Assembly: GCF_001870465.1 (NCBI RefSeq)
Contig: NZ_MDGK01000011.1
Location: 1 to 64,000, forward strand
Length of the DNA: 64,000 nt
Direction: 5' to 3'
Source: Pseudomonas extremorientalis
GTDB lineage: Bacteria > Pseudomonadota > Gammaproteobacteria > Pseudomonadales > Pseudomonadaceae
Shown here in pieces: positions 25,208 to 34,650 of this stretch (within the stretch, counting starts at the first letter, position 1; every line of letters begins with the position of its first letter). The notes below the pieces were generated by a model. It saw nothing but the letters and a program-made list of their open reading frames with translations, had not been told where the DNA came from and ran no database searches. The position numbers and the translations under genes are program-made.

Positions 25208-26875
25208 ACCCCTGATCATTTCTCGGACTTTTGCCGTCAACAGATCAAACGTGAACGGTTTGGTGATCAGTTGCATGCCCGGGTCGAGGAACCCACCCCG
25301 CACGGCTGCATGCTCGGCATACCCCGTAATGAACAGAACCTTGAGTTGCGGGCGTATCTGCCGGCCGATTTCCGCCAATTGACGACCATTCATACCGGGC
25401 AGGCCAACGTCGCTGATCATCAAATCTATACGCTGTTCCGACTCGATAATGGGCACGGCGGAGTTGGCGTCGACAGCTTCCACAAAACCGTAGCCCAGCT
25501 CCTTCAGAACCGCGCTGACCAGCACCCGCACGGCCGGGTCGTCTTCGACAATCAGCACGGTTTCACCGGCATTGGCGAACGGCAACAACGCCGGATCCAC
25601 CACGGCATCGGCGACAACTTCACCGATAAACCGTGGCAGAAACAGGCTCACCGTGGTGCCTTTTCCCACTTCACTATGGATGGTCACATGGCCATGGGAC
25701 TGGCGGGCGAAGCCATAGATCATCGAGAGCCCAAGGCCGGTGCCCTGGCCGATGGGCTTGGTGGTGAAAAACGGGTCGAACACGCGGCCCATCACACTTT
25801 CCGGAATGCCACAGCCGGTGTCGCTGACGCTCAACTCAACGTAGTCACCGGGCTTCAAGGTGCCGTAGGCGGCGGTGAACACGCTGTCGAGATGCCGGTT
25901 GGTGGTCTCCACGGACAGGCTGCCGCCACCGGGCATGGCATCGCGGGCATTGATGACCAGGTTGAGCAGGGCGCTTTCCAATTGGTTGGGATCGGCCTCG
26001 GCCGTCCATAGATCAGTCGCCAGACGCATATCCAAGCGAATACTTTCGTTGATGCTGCGTTGCAGCAGCTCCCCCATGGAGGTAACCAGGCGGTTGATCT
26101 GCACCGGTTTGGAATCAAGGGATTGACGGCGCGAGAACGCCAGCAGGCGGTGGGTGAGGCCGGCGGCACGGTTGGCCGAGGTCACCCCCAGGTCGATCAG
26201 GCTGTCGAGATCGTCCAACTTGCCTCGGGACACACGCCTTCGCAGCAGCTCCAGGCTGCCGATGATGCCGGTGAGCATATTGTTGAAGTCATGGGCGATA
26301 CCACCGGTCAATTGGCCGACGGCTTCCATTTTTTGTGATTGGCGCAGTGCCTCTTCGTTGCTGCGCAGTTGGGCGGTACGTTCCTCGACTTGCTGTTCAA
26401 GGGTTTCAAGCGTGCGTTGCAGGCGCAGCTCACTATCGCTGAGGTCGATCAGGCGGTCGCGGGCTTCGTATTGCCGGCGGCGACCGCGCAAGGCGGTGCT
26501 CACCAGGCTGATCAGCGTTACCGGGTGGAAGGGGCGCTCCAGGAAGGTCACATTGCCCAGCAGGCCGCTCAGGTGGGATGAGCCATTCTGTTCGGTCCCG
26601 CCGTGGTGGGTCATCAACACAATGGGCAAGTCCGACCATGCCGGCTGCTGGTGCAGGTAGGTCAACAGCGGGTCAAGATCCACCCCACGCAGGGCTTCGG
26701 CGGCGATGATCAGCAGCCCGGCGCCCTCCTGCAGGGCCTCGCACAATGCCCCAAGGTTGCTGGCGACGATGCCGGCGTACCCGGCTTCATTGAGCATCAT
26801 CAGCGCCAGCGAGCCATCGCGTCCCATTGGCGCCAATACGATTGCACGCTCGGAGACCGGAATGAGGCCCGTCAC
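25205..26875 (-). CDS. hybrid histidine kinase with N-terminal pseudo-receiver
   Basis: 556 residues, soluble. Residues about 8-125 have a receiver-like layout, but the acceptor Asp position reads LLIIAAEAL and the Lys is replaced in FLERPFHP, so it cannot be phosphorylated normally. A coiled coil follows, then HisKA with GGIAHDFNNML, HATPase (NLVINARDAMP, DTGCGIP, GTGLGLSMIYG) and a true C-terminal receiver (VLIVEDDPAVR, LMISDVGLPGMNG, ITKPFTFDLL). Its ATG overlaps the stop of the KaiC-like gene by 4 bases, so the two are translationally coupled and probably act together. Confidence 0.92.
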   Translation of the reverse strand: MTGLIPVSERAIVLAPMGRDGSLALMMLNEAGYAGIVASNLGALCEALQEGAGLLIIAAEALRGVDLDPLLTYLHQQPAWSDLPIVLMTHHGGTEQNGSSHLSGLLGNVTFLERPFHPVTLISLVSTALRGRRRQYEARDRLIDLSDSELRLQRTLETLEQQVEERTAQLRSNEEALRQSQKMEAVGQLTGGIAHDFNNMLTGIIGSLELLRRRVSRGKLDDLDSLIDLGVTSANRAAGLTHRLLAFSRRQSLDSKPVQINRLVTSMGELLQRSINESIRLDMRLATDLWTAEADPNQLESALLNLVINARDAMPGGGSLSVETTNRHLDSVFTAAYGTLKPGDYVELSVSDTGCGIPESVMGRVFDPFFTTKPIGQGTGLGLSMIYGFARQSHGHVTIHSEVGKGTTVSLFLPRFIGEVVADAVVDPALLPFANAGETVLIVEDDPAVRVLVSAVLKELGYGFVEAVDANSAVPIIESEQRIDLMISDVGLPGMNGRQLAEIGRQIRPQLKVLFITGYAEHAAVRGGFLDPGMQLITKPFTFDLLTAKVREMIRG

Positions 26876-28377
26876 ACCCCCTCATCCTTGAGCAGCGGGG
26901 AGCCGGCGCCCATGTAGGTCGGAATACCGCGCAGGACCCCCTGGAAATTATCCAGCGGTTCGCCAACCGTCATCCCCTGGGCGCCAATCCGGTATTCACG
27001 AATAGTGGCTTCATGGCTGCCGGTGCGCTTCTTGATGATCGAGATGGCGCGGCGCACCTTGCCCAATGCTTCGAAGTAGCGCAGCAGAATGACCGTATCG
27101 GCCAGATAGGTGATGTCCACAGGCGCCTGCATGTCGCCGACCAGCCCGTGTTGGGCGACGGTCATGAACGTCGCTGCGCCGCGGCGGTTGAGGTAGAGCA
27201 GCAACTCGTGCATATGCAGGATCAGCGCATTTTCTTCGGGCATGGCCGCCTGGTAGCCGTTGATGCTGTCGATCACCACCGTCTTGATGCCGCGCTCATC
27301 GACACAGCGGCGCACCCGGTGGGAAAACTCGCCCGGGGACAATTCGGCCGCATCCACCTGTTCGATCAACAGGTTACCGGTCGCCTGCAGGGCGGCGAGG
27401 TCGATCCCCATGTTTCTCATGCGTTCGAACAGCAGCCCCAGTTCTTCATCGAAGATAAACAACGCGGCTTTCTCGCCCCGCGCCACGGCGGCTGCGGCAA
27501 AGATCATCGAGATCAACGACTTGCCGGTACCGGCCGGGCCGAGGATCAGGCTGCTGGAACCGGTCTCGACACCGCCGCCCATCAACGCATCCAGCGCGGC
27601 GATGCCGCTGCTCAAGGTCTCGCGCTTGTAGCCGCCACGATGTTCGGCCGCCACCAGGCGCGGGAATACATGAACGCCGTCGCCCATGATGGTGAAGTCG
27701 TGAAAGCCGCCCCGGTATTTCTGGCCTCGGTACTTGACCACCCGCACGCGACGGCGCTCGGCACCGTAGTTGGGGGTCAGCTCTTCCAGGCGGATCACGC
27801 CATGCGCCACGCTGTGCACGGTTTTATCGAGGGATTCGGTGGTCAGGTCGTCCAGCAACAGCACTGTGGTGTCGTAACGCACGAAATAGTGCTTGATCGC
27901 GAGGATCTGCCGACGGTAGCGCAGGGAGCTTTGTGCGAGCAGGCGGATCTCCGAAAGACTGTCGATGACCACACGCTTTGGCTTGACCTTTTCCACCACT
28001 TCAAAGATCTGGCGCGTGGCCTCGCCCAGTTCCAGGTCGGAGGAGTACAGCAGGCTCTGCTGGTGGTCGGCGTTGAGCAGGCTTTCCGGCGGCGTCAGTT
28101 CGAAGATATGGATATTGTCATCCAGGTCCCAGCCATGGGACTTGGCGCCTTGTCGCAACTCACGCTCGGTTTCCGACAGGGTGATGTACAGCGATCGCTC
28201 GCCGTCTCTGGCCCCGGACTGCAGGAAGTGCAGGGCGACCGTGGTTTTACCGGTGCCGGGTTCACCTTCCAGCAGGAACAGGTGACTGCGCGAGAGCCCC
28301 CCGGCAAGAATGTCATCAAGACCGTCAATGCCAGTGGCCGCTTTCTCTTCGGGTAATTGCGCTTGGGATGTAGACAA
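26872..28377 (-). CDS. KaiC-like double-domain RecA-type ATPase
   Basis: 501 residues with two RecA/KaiC domains. CI has Walker A GEPGTGKTT (residues 38-46) and Walker B RVVIDS (135-140). CII has GPAGTGKS (280-287), FDEE (309-312, matching the catalytic Glu pair of KaiC) and TVVIDS (366-371). Aligned with cyanobacterial KaiC, the Ser431/Thr432 phosphosites correspond to Thr423-Tyr424 in VDITYLADT. The HEATIREY and GIPTYMG segments complete the family pattern. No kaiA or kaiB is in the window. It probably signals to the coupled kinase (inference); a circadian role is not implied. Confidence 0.9.
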   Translation of the reverse strand: MSTSQAQLPEEKAATGIDGLDDILAGGLSRSHLFLLEGEPGTGKTTVALHFLQSGARDGERSLYITLSETERELRQGAKSHGWDLDDNIHIFELTPPESLLNADHQQSLLYSSDLELGEATRQIFEVVEKVKPKRVVIDSLSEIRLLAQSSLRYRRQILAIKHYFVRYDTTVLLLDDLTTESLDKTVHSVAHGVIRLEELTPNYGAERRRVRVVKYRGQKYRGGFHDFTIMGDGVHVFPRLVAAEHRGGYKRETLSSGIAALDALMGGGVETGSSSLILGPAGTGKSLISMIFAAAAVARGEKAALFIFDEELGLLFERMRNMGIDLAALQATGNLLIEQVDAAELSPGEFSHRVRRCVDERGIKTVVIDSINGYQAAMPEENALILHMHELLLYLNRRGAATFMTVAQHGLVGDMQAPVDITYLADTVILLRYFEALGKVRRAISIIKKRTGSHEATIREYRIGAQGMTVGEPLDNFQGVLRGIPTYMGAGSPLLKDEGV

Positions 28378-28483
28378 GAAGTGCCCTCAGGTCACATACG
28401 AGTAGAGGATGCGCGCCCAAATGGACGCGCCATGTTCTCTTGACCGTAGCAATTTGTGGCGGTTCAACAAATTCCAGTCCGGC

Positions 28484-29542
28484 CTACAGGCCTTGCTGCA
28501 ATGCAGGATCGTCCGGATTCTGTTGCTCGAGCTGGGCGAGCAGGACCTGGACGTTCTGCAACTGGCCGCTTTCTTTCCAATAATTGACCAGCAATACCCG
28601 GGCTTTGCGATTGGCCGGGTGGCGTTGGATGATCTCTTCGAGTTGGCGCTGCGCAGCCTCCAATTCCTCTTGCGCATGCAACGTCGTCGCGAGGTCGTAG
28701 CGGTAATCCTGATTATCCGGCTCCAGCTCCACCGCCTTGGACAGGCCGAGCAGGGCGTAGGGGCGTTCACCATGGTGCAGCAGCCACATGCCCAGCGCAT
28801 GTTGCAGGTAGGCCGACTCCGGATGCGCGGCCAGCTGGCGTGCCAACAATTGGCGGGACTCCTCGGTCTTGCCTTGCTTGTCCAGCAGCTCGATCTGCGC
28901 GACCACGGCTTGCAGGTTATCCGGTTGCAGGCGCATGGCCTGCTCAAGCGCGTTTTGCGCGTCCGGCAGCAGGGCGCTGTGAATGTACAGGCGCGCCAGT
29001 TGAATCCAGCCTTCGGCGGTTTCGGGCTGGGCCTTGAGCTTTTTCACAAACTCATCCAGCACCTGCTGCAACGGCCCGAAGTACAGGCCCAGAGTATCGG
29101 GAGACAGGCCAAGCAAGGCATTGGCGGCGGCAAACCGTACCTCTTGCTCGGGATCATCCAGCACCGGGCCGAGCAGCAGCGTGCGCTGGCCGGTGGGCAC
29201 CAGGCCGACAATGCTGTGGATGGCAGCCTCGCGTACCAGCGGTGAGTCACTGGCCAGGTCTTTGTCCGCCAGTTTCAGCGCCTGGGGGCTGGGGTAGTTG
29301 GGCAGTTCGGCGTGCAACGCGGCGCGGCGCTCGGGCGACAGATCCGGTCGACCCAGTTGCTGGTACAACACACGCGCCGCACCGGGCTCACCGTTGCGCG
29401 CCTGTTTCAAGGCTTTTGAATAACCGTGGGCAATAGCGGGGGGCACGACTGCCGGGGTGGCGCGAGAGAAATACCAGGTGAGCAGCACAATCAACAGCAG
29501 GGCGCACAGGCCGACGATGGAATAACGGCGTGACTTTGACAT
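28484..29542 (-). CDS. membrane-anchored TPR protein
   Basis: 352 residues from the ATG giving MSKSRRYSIVGLCALLLIVL; an ATG 27 bases upstream is an alternative. One N-terminal membrane helix is followed by a periplasmic region. A HEAT-like part (LVREAAIHSIVGLVP, EVRFAAANALLGL) gives way to several TPR units (AEGWIQLARLYIHSALLPDAQNALEQAM, KAVELEPDNQDYRYDLATTL). It resembles the TPR part of CcmI/NrfG-type or scaffold proteins, but no such cluster is nearby. It lies 106 bases upstream of the KaiC-like gene, so co-transcription is possible. Confidence 0.78.
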   Translation of the reverse strand: MSKSRRYSIVGLCALLLIVLLTWYFSRATPAVVPPAIAHGYSKALKQARNGEPGAARVLYQQLGRPDLSPERRAALHAELPNYPSPQALKLADKDLASDSPLVREAAIHSIVGLVPTGQRTLLLGPVLDDPEQEVRFAAANALLGLSPDTLGLYFGPLQQVLDEFVKKLKAQPETAEGWIQLARLYIHSALLPDAQNALEQAMRLQPDNLQAVVAQIELLDKQGKTEESRQLLARQLAAHPESAYLQHALGMWLLHHGERPYALLGLSKAVELEPDNQDYRYDLATTLHAQEELEAAQRQLEEIIQRHPANRKARVLLVNYWKESGQLQNVQVLLAQLEQQNPDDPALQQGL

Positions 29543-29612
29543 GCAGGCGTCCGAAAGCGAGGGCAGCAAAGCCGTCAGCTTCGGTCAGACCACGACGGGT
29601 GTCAAACTCGCG

Positions 29613-30506
29613 TCAGGTGAGCACGTAGTCCTCCGGCTCCAGGGGTGGCGGCAGGTCGGTTTCACCGAGGGCGGCCAACACTTCGCGTTCCAGGGTGCGC
29701 AGGAGGGCATTGCAGGGCAGGTCGTTCTCGTCAAAACCGAACGGGTCCTCCAGGTCATCGCCGATTTCATCGAGGCCGAAGAAGGTGTAGCTGACAATCG
29801 CGGTGAACACTGGCGTCAACCATCCCAGCGGCTCGGCCATGGCAAACGGCAGCAAAATGCAGAACAGGTAAATGGTGCGATGCAGCAGCAGGGTGTAGGG
29901 GAAGGGCAGCGGCGTGCTCTTGATGCGCTCGCAGGACGCCTGCACCTGGCTGAGGCTCACCAGTCGGGTTTCCCATTGTGTGTAGCGCCACTCGCTGATC
30001 ACACCTTGCTCGGCCAGCACTGAAAACCGGGCGCCCAGCTGTTGCAGCAGGCTGTCGGGGAGGTTGGGGTGATTGGCCTGGACCGTCCCCCACGGCTTGA
30101 TGGCCCGGGCTTCATCCTCATGGCGCAACCGTGCAACCAGGCCGTGGGAGAAGCCGCACAGGCTGCGCAGCAGGCCAGCACGCTCAGCCGGATCTGTGAG
30201 CACCTGGGTTTCGCGGATCAGCGAACGCACATCGATGATCATCTGCCCCAATTGCTTGCGGCCTTCCCACCAGCGGTCATAGCAGGCGTTGTTGCGAAAA
30301 CTCATGAAAATCGACAACGACAGCCCGAGCAGGGTGAACGGCGTGGCATTGACCTTGGAGAAGTAGGCCGGGTGCAGGGTTTCCACCAGCACGATCACCG
30401 AGGCCAGCAGCGTGACCAGCAGGCTGCGCAGGGCGATGCGCTTGGCAATGGAACCCTTGAGCGAGAACAGGATGCCGAGGAGGTTGGGTTTGGGGCGGAC
30501 TATCAT
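29613..30506 (-). CDS. bestrophin-family membrane protein
   Basis: 297 residues, UPF0187/bestrophin (YneE-like) family; putative anion or small-ion channel in the inner membrane. MIVRPKPNLLGILFSLKGS, RNNACYDRWWEGRKQLGQ and the C-terminal EIGDDLEDPFGFDENDLPCNAL are strong signatures; the acidic last motif is the calcium-clasp-like segment of bestrophins. Hydrophobic helices lie near residues 35-75 and 215-250. It is 70 bases upstream of the TPR gene on the same strand. Confidence 0.9.
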   Translation of the reverse strand: MIVRPKPNLLGILFSLKGSIAKRIALRSLLVTLLASVIVLVETLHPAYFSKVNATPFTLLGLSLSIFMSFRNNACYDRWWEGRKQLGQMIIDVRSLIRETQVLTDPAERAGLLRSLCGFSHGLVARLRHEDEARAIKPWGTVQANHPNLPDSLLQQLGARFSVLAEQGVISEWRYTQWETRLVSLSQVQASCERIKSTPLPFPYTLLLHRTIYLFCILLPFAMAEPLGWLTPVFTAIVSYTFFGLDEIGDDLEDPFGFDENDLPCNALLRTLEREVLAALGETDLPPPLEPEDYVLT

Positions 30507-30707
30507 GCAGAGATGGGCTTCTTCAGGTGGCGCAAGCCATCAGGTTAGAAGCAAGCGTCGCAAGCGTCCAATCGCTTGGGCCGACCGGATGATCGGTGGG
30601 GTCGATGACTGGCCAAAACAGTCAGGCAGGTTGAAGGCTTTGACCATTGTCGGCGGGCGGCTCTGGCGCGACTATTTCGACGATTCGGACCGTTCAAGGA
30701 AACAACA

Positions 30708-31475
30708 ATGCAGATTGAGAACAAGAGCTTCCTGGTCAGCGGGGGCGCATCGGGCTTGGGCGCGGCGACTGCCGAGATGCTGATTGGCGCTGGCGCCAAG
30801 GTCATGCTGGTGGACCTGAATGCCGACGCCGTGGCAGCCAAGGCCAGGCAGCTTGGCGACAACGCACGCAGCTGCGTGGCGGATATCAGCCAGGAAGCGG
30901 CTGCCGAAGCGGCGGTGCGGGCGACGCTTGCGGCGTTTGGCGGTTTGCATGGGCTGGTGAACTGCGCCGGTGTGGTGCGTGGCGAGAAAATCCTCGGCAA
31001 GAACGGCCCCCATGGGCTGGCGAGCTTTGCCCAGGTGATCAACGTCAACCTGATCGGTAGCTTCAACCTGCTGCGCCTGGCCGCCGCCGCCATCGCCGAA
31101 ACCGAGGCAAATGCCGATGGCGAACGCGGCGTGATCATCAATACCGCTTCGGTAGCGGCGTTTGACGGGCAGATCGGCCAGGCGGCGTATGCCGCGTCCA
31201 AGGGCGCCATTGCCAGCCTTACGTTGCCTGCGGCACGTGAGCTGGCGCGCTTTGGTATTCGCGTGATGACCATCGCCCCCGGCATTTTTGAGACCCCGAT
31301 GATGGCCGGCATGACGCCGGAAGTGCGCGACTCCCTGGCCGCTGGCGTGCCATTCCCGCCGCGCCTGGGCAAGCCCGCCGAATACGCCGCGCTGGTGCGG
31401 CACATCATTGAAAACAGCATGCTCAATGGCGAGGTGATCCGTCTCGACGGTGCCTTGCGCATGGCGGCCAAATAA
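30708..31475 (+). CDS. SDR 3-hydroxyacyl-CoA dehydrogenase, type II-like
   Basis: 255 residues, short-chain dehydrogenase of the HSD17B10 (HADH type II) group. [17 protein letters not shown] is the cofactor motif, [10 protein letters not shown] carries the catalytic Ser, and AYAASKGAI the YxxxK. In this family it oxidises 2-methyl-3-hydroxybutyryl-CoA in isoleucine breakdown. First gene of a tight operon with thiolase, acyl-CoA dehydrogenase and enoyl-CoA hydratase, the same order as the P. putida PP_2214-2217 set. CAAGGAAA precedes the ATG. The 201-base gap upstream carries the presumed promoter. Confidence 0.9.
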   Translation: MQIENKSFLVSGGASGLGAATAEMLIGAGAKVMLVDLNADAVAAKARQLGDNARSCVADISQEAAAEAAVRATLAAFGGLHGLVNCAGVVRGEKILGKNGPHGLASFAQVINVNLIGSFNLLRLAAAAIAETEANADGERGVIINTASVAAFDGQIGQAAYAASKGAIASLTLPAARELARFGIRVMTIAPGIFETPMMAGMTPEVRDSLAAGVPFPPRLGKPAEYAALVRHIIENSMLNGEVIRLDGALRMAAK

Positions 31476-31487
31476 GGAGCAATTCCC

Positions 31488-32672
31488 ATGACCGATCCTA
31501 TCGTTATCGTCAGCGCTGTGCGCACGCCCATGGGTGGGTTCCAGGGCGACCTCAAGGGCCTGACCGCGCCGCAGTTGGGTTCCGCTGCGATTCGCGCCGC
31601 CGTCGAGCGTGCCGGTGTCGCCCCCGACGCCGTGGATGAAGTACTGTTCGGCTGCGTATTGACCGCAGGCCTCGGCCAGGCACCGGCACGTCAGGCTGCG
31701 CTGGGCGCCGGGCTGGACAAGGGCACGCGCTGCACCACCCTCAACAAGATGTGCGGTTCGGGCATGGAGGCCGCGATCCTGGCCCATGATTCACTGCTGG
31801 CCGGCAGCGTCGACGTGGTGATTGCCGGTGGCATGGAAAGCATGTCCAACGCGCCGTACCTGCTGGACCGTGCGCGCAGCGGCTACCGCATGGGCCACGG
31901 CAAGTTGCTCGATCACATGTTCCTCGACGGCCTCGAAGACGCCTACGACAAGGGCCGCCTGATGGGCACCTTTGCCGAAGACTGCGCCATGCACAACGGT
32001 TTTACCCGCGAGGCCCAGGATGCGTTCGCCATCGCTTCGCTGACCCGGGCGCAAGAAGCTATTACCCATGGCAGCTTTGCCGCAGAAATCGTCCCGGTGC
32101 AGGTCACCGTGGGCAAAGAACAGAAAACCATCCTGCATGACGAACAGCCGCCCAAGGCCAAGCTGGACAAGATCACCAGCCTGAAACCGGCCTTCCGTGA
32201 AGGCGGCACCGTGACGGCCGCCAACTCCAGCTCGATTTCCGACGGTGCGGCGGCCTTGTTGCTGATGCGCCAGTCCGAGGCACAGAAACGTGGCCTCAAG
32301 CCTTTGGCGGTGATCCATGGGCATGCGGCGTTCGCCGACGAGCCGGGGTTGTTCCCGGTGGCGCCGGTGGGAGCGATCCGCAAACTGATGAGCAAGACCG
32401 GCTGGAGCCTGGGTGAGGTCGATCTGTTCGAAATCAACGAAGCCTTTGCCGTGGTCAGCCTGGTGACCATGAGCAAGCTGGAGATCCCCCATGCCAAGGT
32501 GAATGTGCATGGCGGTGCCTGCGCCCTGGGCCATCCGATCGGTGCCTCCGGTGCACGGATCCTGGTGACCTTGCTTTCGGCCCTGCGCCAGAAAGGCCTC
32601 AAGCGTGGCGTCGCCGCCATCTGCATCGGCGGCGGTGAAGCCACGGCCATGGCCGTCGAATGCCTGTACTAA
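31488..32672 (+). CDS. acetyl-CoA C-acyltransferase (thiolase)
   Basis: 394 residues, biosynthetic/degradative thiolase fold. The acyl-accepting Cys lies in TLNKMCGSGMEAA, the His in GGACALGHPIGASGAR, and the second Cys in VAAICIGGGEATAM. In the operon context it cleaves 2-methylacetoacetyl-CoA to acetyl-CoA and propionyl-CoA (inference from neighbours). AAGGAG 8 bases upstream supports the ATG. The gap to the preceding SDR gene is only 12 bases. Confidence 0.94.
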   Translation: MTDPIVIVSAVRTPMGGFQGDLKGLTAPQLGSAAIRAAVERAGVAPDAVDEVLFGCVLTAGLGQAPARQAALGAGLDKGTRCTTLNKMCGSGMEAAILAHDSLLAGSVDVVIAGGMESMSNAPYLLDRARSGYRMGHGKLLDHMFLDGLEDAYDKGRLMGTFAEDCAMHNGFTREAQDAFAIASLTRAQEAITHGSFAAEIVPVQVTVGKEQKTILHDEQPPKAKLDKITSLKPAFREGGTVTAANSSSISDGAAALLLMRQSEAQKRGLKPLAVIHGHAAFADEPGLFPVAPVGAIRKLMSKTGWSLGEVDLFEINEAFAVVSLVTMSKLEIPHAKVNVHGGACALGHPIGASGARILVTLLSALRQKGLKRGVAAICIGGGEATAMAVECLY

Positions 32673-32681
32673 GGAACCATC

Positions 32682-33809
32682 ATGCTGCCCAATGAAGAAC
32701 AACTGCAAATCAGCGACGCCGCCCGGCAATTTGCCCAGGAACGCCTGAAACCCTTTGCCGCCGAGTGGGACCGCGAGCACCGGTTCCCCACGCAAGCCAT
32801 TGGTGAAATGGCCGAGCTGGGCTTTTTCGGCATGCTGGTGCCGGAACAGTGGGGCGGTTGCGACACCGGTTACCTGGCCTACGCCATGGCGCTGGAAGAA
32901 ATTGCCGCCGGTGACGGGGCCTGCTCGACCATCATGAGCGTGCACAACTCGGTGGGCTGCGTGCCGATTCTCAAGTTCGGTAACGACCAGCAGAAAGAGC
33001 AATTCCTCAAGCCCCTGGCCAGTGGCGCCATGCTCGGCGCGTTTGCATTGACCGAGCCCCAGGCCGGCTCTGATGCCAGTAGCCTGAAGACCCGCGCACG
33101 CCTTGAAGGCGACCATTACGTGCTCAATGGCTGCAAACAGTTCATCACCTCCGGGCAGAACGCCGGCGTGGTGATTGTGTTTGCCGTGACCGACCCGGCG
33201 GCGGGCAAGCGCGGGATCAGCGCGTTTATCGTGCCAACCGACTCGCCGGGCTACAGCGTGGCGCGGGTTGAGGACAAACTGGGGCAGCATGCCTCCGATA
33301 CCTGCCAGATCCTGTTTGAGGACGTGAAGGTTCCTGTCGCCAACCGTCTGGGGGAGGAGGGCGAAGGCTACAGGATTGCCCTGGCCAACCTGGAAGGTGG
33401 GCGCGTAGGCATTGCCTCGCAATCGGTGGGCATGGCCCGCGCCGCCTTTGAAGCAGCCCGCGACTACGCCCGCGAGCGCGAAAGCTTCGGCAAACCCATC
33501 ATCGAGCACCAGGCCGTTGCTTTCCGTCTGGCGGACATGGCCACGCAAATCGCGGTTGCCCGGCAAATGGTGCATTACGCCGCTGCACTGCGCGACAGCG
33601 GCAAGCCGGCACTGGTGGAAGCCTCGATGGCCAAGCTGTTTGCGTCGGAAATGGCCGAGAAAGTCTGTTCGGCCGCCTTGCAAACCCTGGGCGGTTACGG
33701 TTACCTGAGCGACTTCCCTCTGGAGCGGATCTACCGCGACGTGCGGGTCTGCCAGATCTACGAAGGCACCAGCGATATCCAGCGCATGGTCATCTCACGC
33801 AATCTCTAA
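32682..33809 (+). CDS. acyl-CoA dehydrogenase
   Basis: 375 residues, FAD-dependent acyl-CoA dehydrogenase of the short/branched-chain type. [13 protein letters not shown] is the FAD/substrate signature, and the catalytic base Glu is in [16 protein letters not shown] [16 protein letters not shown] is the expected electron acceptor. In this operon it probably oxidises 2-methylbutyryl-CoA to tiglyl-CoA. AGGAA precedes the ATG, 9 bases after the thiolase stop. Confidence 0.93.
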   Translation: MLPNEEQLQISDAARQFAQERLKPFAAEWDREHRFPTQAIGEMAELGFFGMLVPEQWGGCDTGYLAYAMALEEIAAGDGACSTIMSVHNSVGCVPILKFGNDQQKEQFLKPLASGAMLGAFALTEPQAGSDASSLKTRARLEGDHYVLNGCKQFITSGQNAGVVIVFAVTDPAAGKRGISAFIVPTDSPGYSVARVEDKLGQHASDTCQILFEDVKVPVANRLGEEGEGYRIALANLEGGRVGIASQSVGMARAAFEAARDYARERESFGKPIIEHQAVAFRLADMATQIAVARQMVHYAAALRDSGKPALVEASMAKLFASEMAEKVCSAALQTLGGYGYLSDFPLERIYRDVRVCQIYEGTSDIQRMVISRNL

Positions 33810-33820
33810 GGAGCCGATAC

Positions 33821-34594
33821 ATGAGTTACGAAACCATTTTGCTCGAAGTCCAGGGCCGCGTCGGGCTGATTACCCTCAATCGCCCGCAAGCCTTGAACGC
33901 CCTGAACGCGCAACTGGTCAGCGAGTTGAACCAGGCGCTGGACGGCCTGGAGGCCAACCCGGAAATCGGCTGCATCGTGTTGACCGGCTCGAAAAAAGCC
34001 TTCGCCGCCGGTGCCGACATCAAGGAAATGGCCGAGCTGACCTACCCGCAGATCTACCTCGACGATCTGTTCAGCGACAGCGACCGCGTGGCCAACCGCC
34101 GCAAGCCGATCATCGCCGCCGTCAACGGCTTCGCCCTGGGCGGCGGTTGCGAACTGGCGTTGATGTGCGACTTCATCCTGGCCGGTGACGGCGCCAAGTT
34201 CGGCCAGCCGGAAATCAACCTCGGCGTACTGCCGGGCATGGGCGGCACCCAGCGCCTGACCCGTGCGGTGGGCAAGGCCAAGGCCATGGAAATGTGCCTG
34301 ACCGGGCGCTTTATCGATGCGGTGGAAGCGGAGCGCTGCGGGATTGTCGCGCGTATCGTACCCGCCGATGAACTGCTGGAAGAAGCGCTGAAAGTCGCGA
34401 CGCTGATTGCCGGCAAGTCGGTGCCGATCAGCATGATGGTCAAGGAAAGCGTGAACCGAGCATTCGAAGTGAGCTTGTCGGAAGGCGTGCGCTTTGAGCG
34501 CCGGGTGTTCCATGCGGCGTTCGCCACGCAGGATCAGAAGGAAGGCATGGCGGCATTCGTGGCCAAGCGCGCGCCGGATTTCAAGGACAAATAA
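33821..34594 (+). CDS. enoyl-CoA hydratase
   Basis: 257 residues, crotonase family. [13 protein letters not shown] and [16 protein letters not shown] form the oxyanion hole, and [22 protein letters not shown] carries the catalytic Glu pair. It hydrates the 2-enoyl-CoA made by the preceding dehydrogenase (tiglyl-CoA in the isoleucine route, inference). AAGGAG lies 8 bases before the ATG. Last gene of the operon, followed by a strong REP-like hairpin. Confidence 0.94.
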   Translation: MSYETILLEVQGRVGLITLNRPQALNALNAQLVSELNQALDGLEANPEIGCIVLTGSKKAFAAGADIKEMAELTYPQIYLDDLFSDSDRVANRRKPIIAAVNGFALGGGCELALMCDFILAGDGAKFGQPEINLGVLPGMGGTQRLTRAVGKAKAMEMCLTGRFIDAVEAERCGIVARIVPADELLEEALKVATLIAGKSVPISMMVKESVNRAFEVSLSEGVRFERRVFHAAFATQDQKEGMAAFVAKRAPDFKDK

Positions 34595-34621
34595 CCCGGT
34601 GTCAAAGACTGAGTATCAAAG

Positions 34622-34646
34622 GTGGGAGGGGGCTTGCCCCTCCCAC
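34622..34646. repeat. REP-like hairpin between convergent operons
   Basis: Perfect 10-bp stem GTGGGAGGGG / CCCCTCCCAC with a GCTTG loop. The sequence matches the REP class found throughout P. fluorescens-group genomes. Placed between the enoyl-CoA hydratase stop (34594) and the dehydrogenase stop (34651), it can act as a bidirectional terminator. Confidence 0.75.
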
Positions 34647-34650
34647 ATTG

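Noticed and set aside
25205..28377. A kaiB gene near the KaiC-like ATPase
   Set aside because: No small thioredoxin-like ORF is present next to it; the kinase N-terminal domain reads as a pseudo-receiver, not a KaiB fold.
31791..33683. Minus-strand ORF of 630 codons opposite the thiolase and dehydrogenase
   Set aside because: Composition is that of a shadow frame and the plus-strand genes carry all catalytic motifs.
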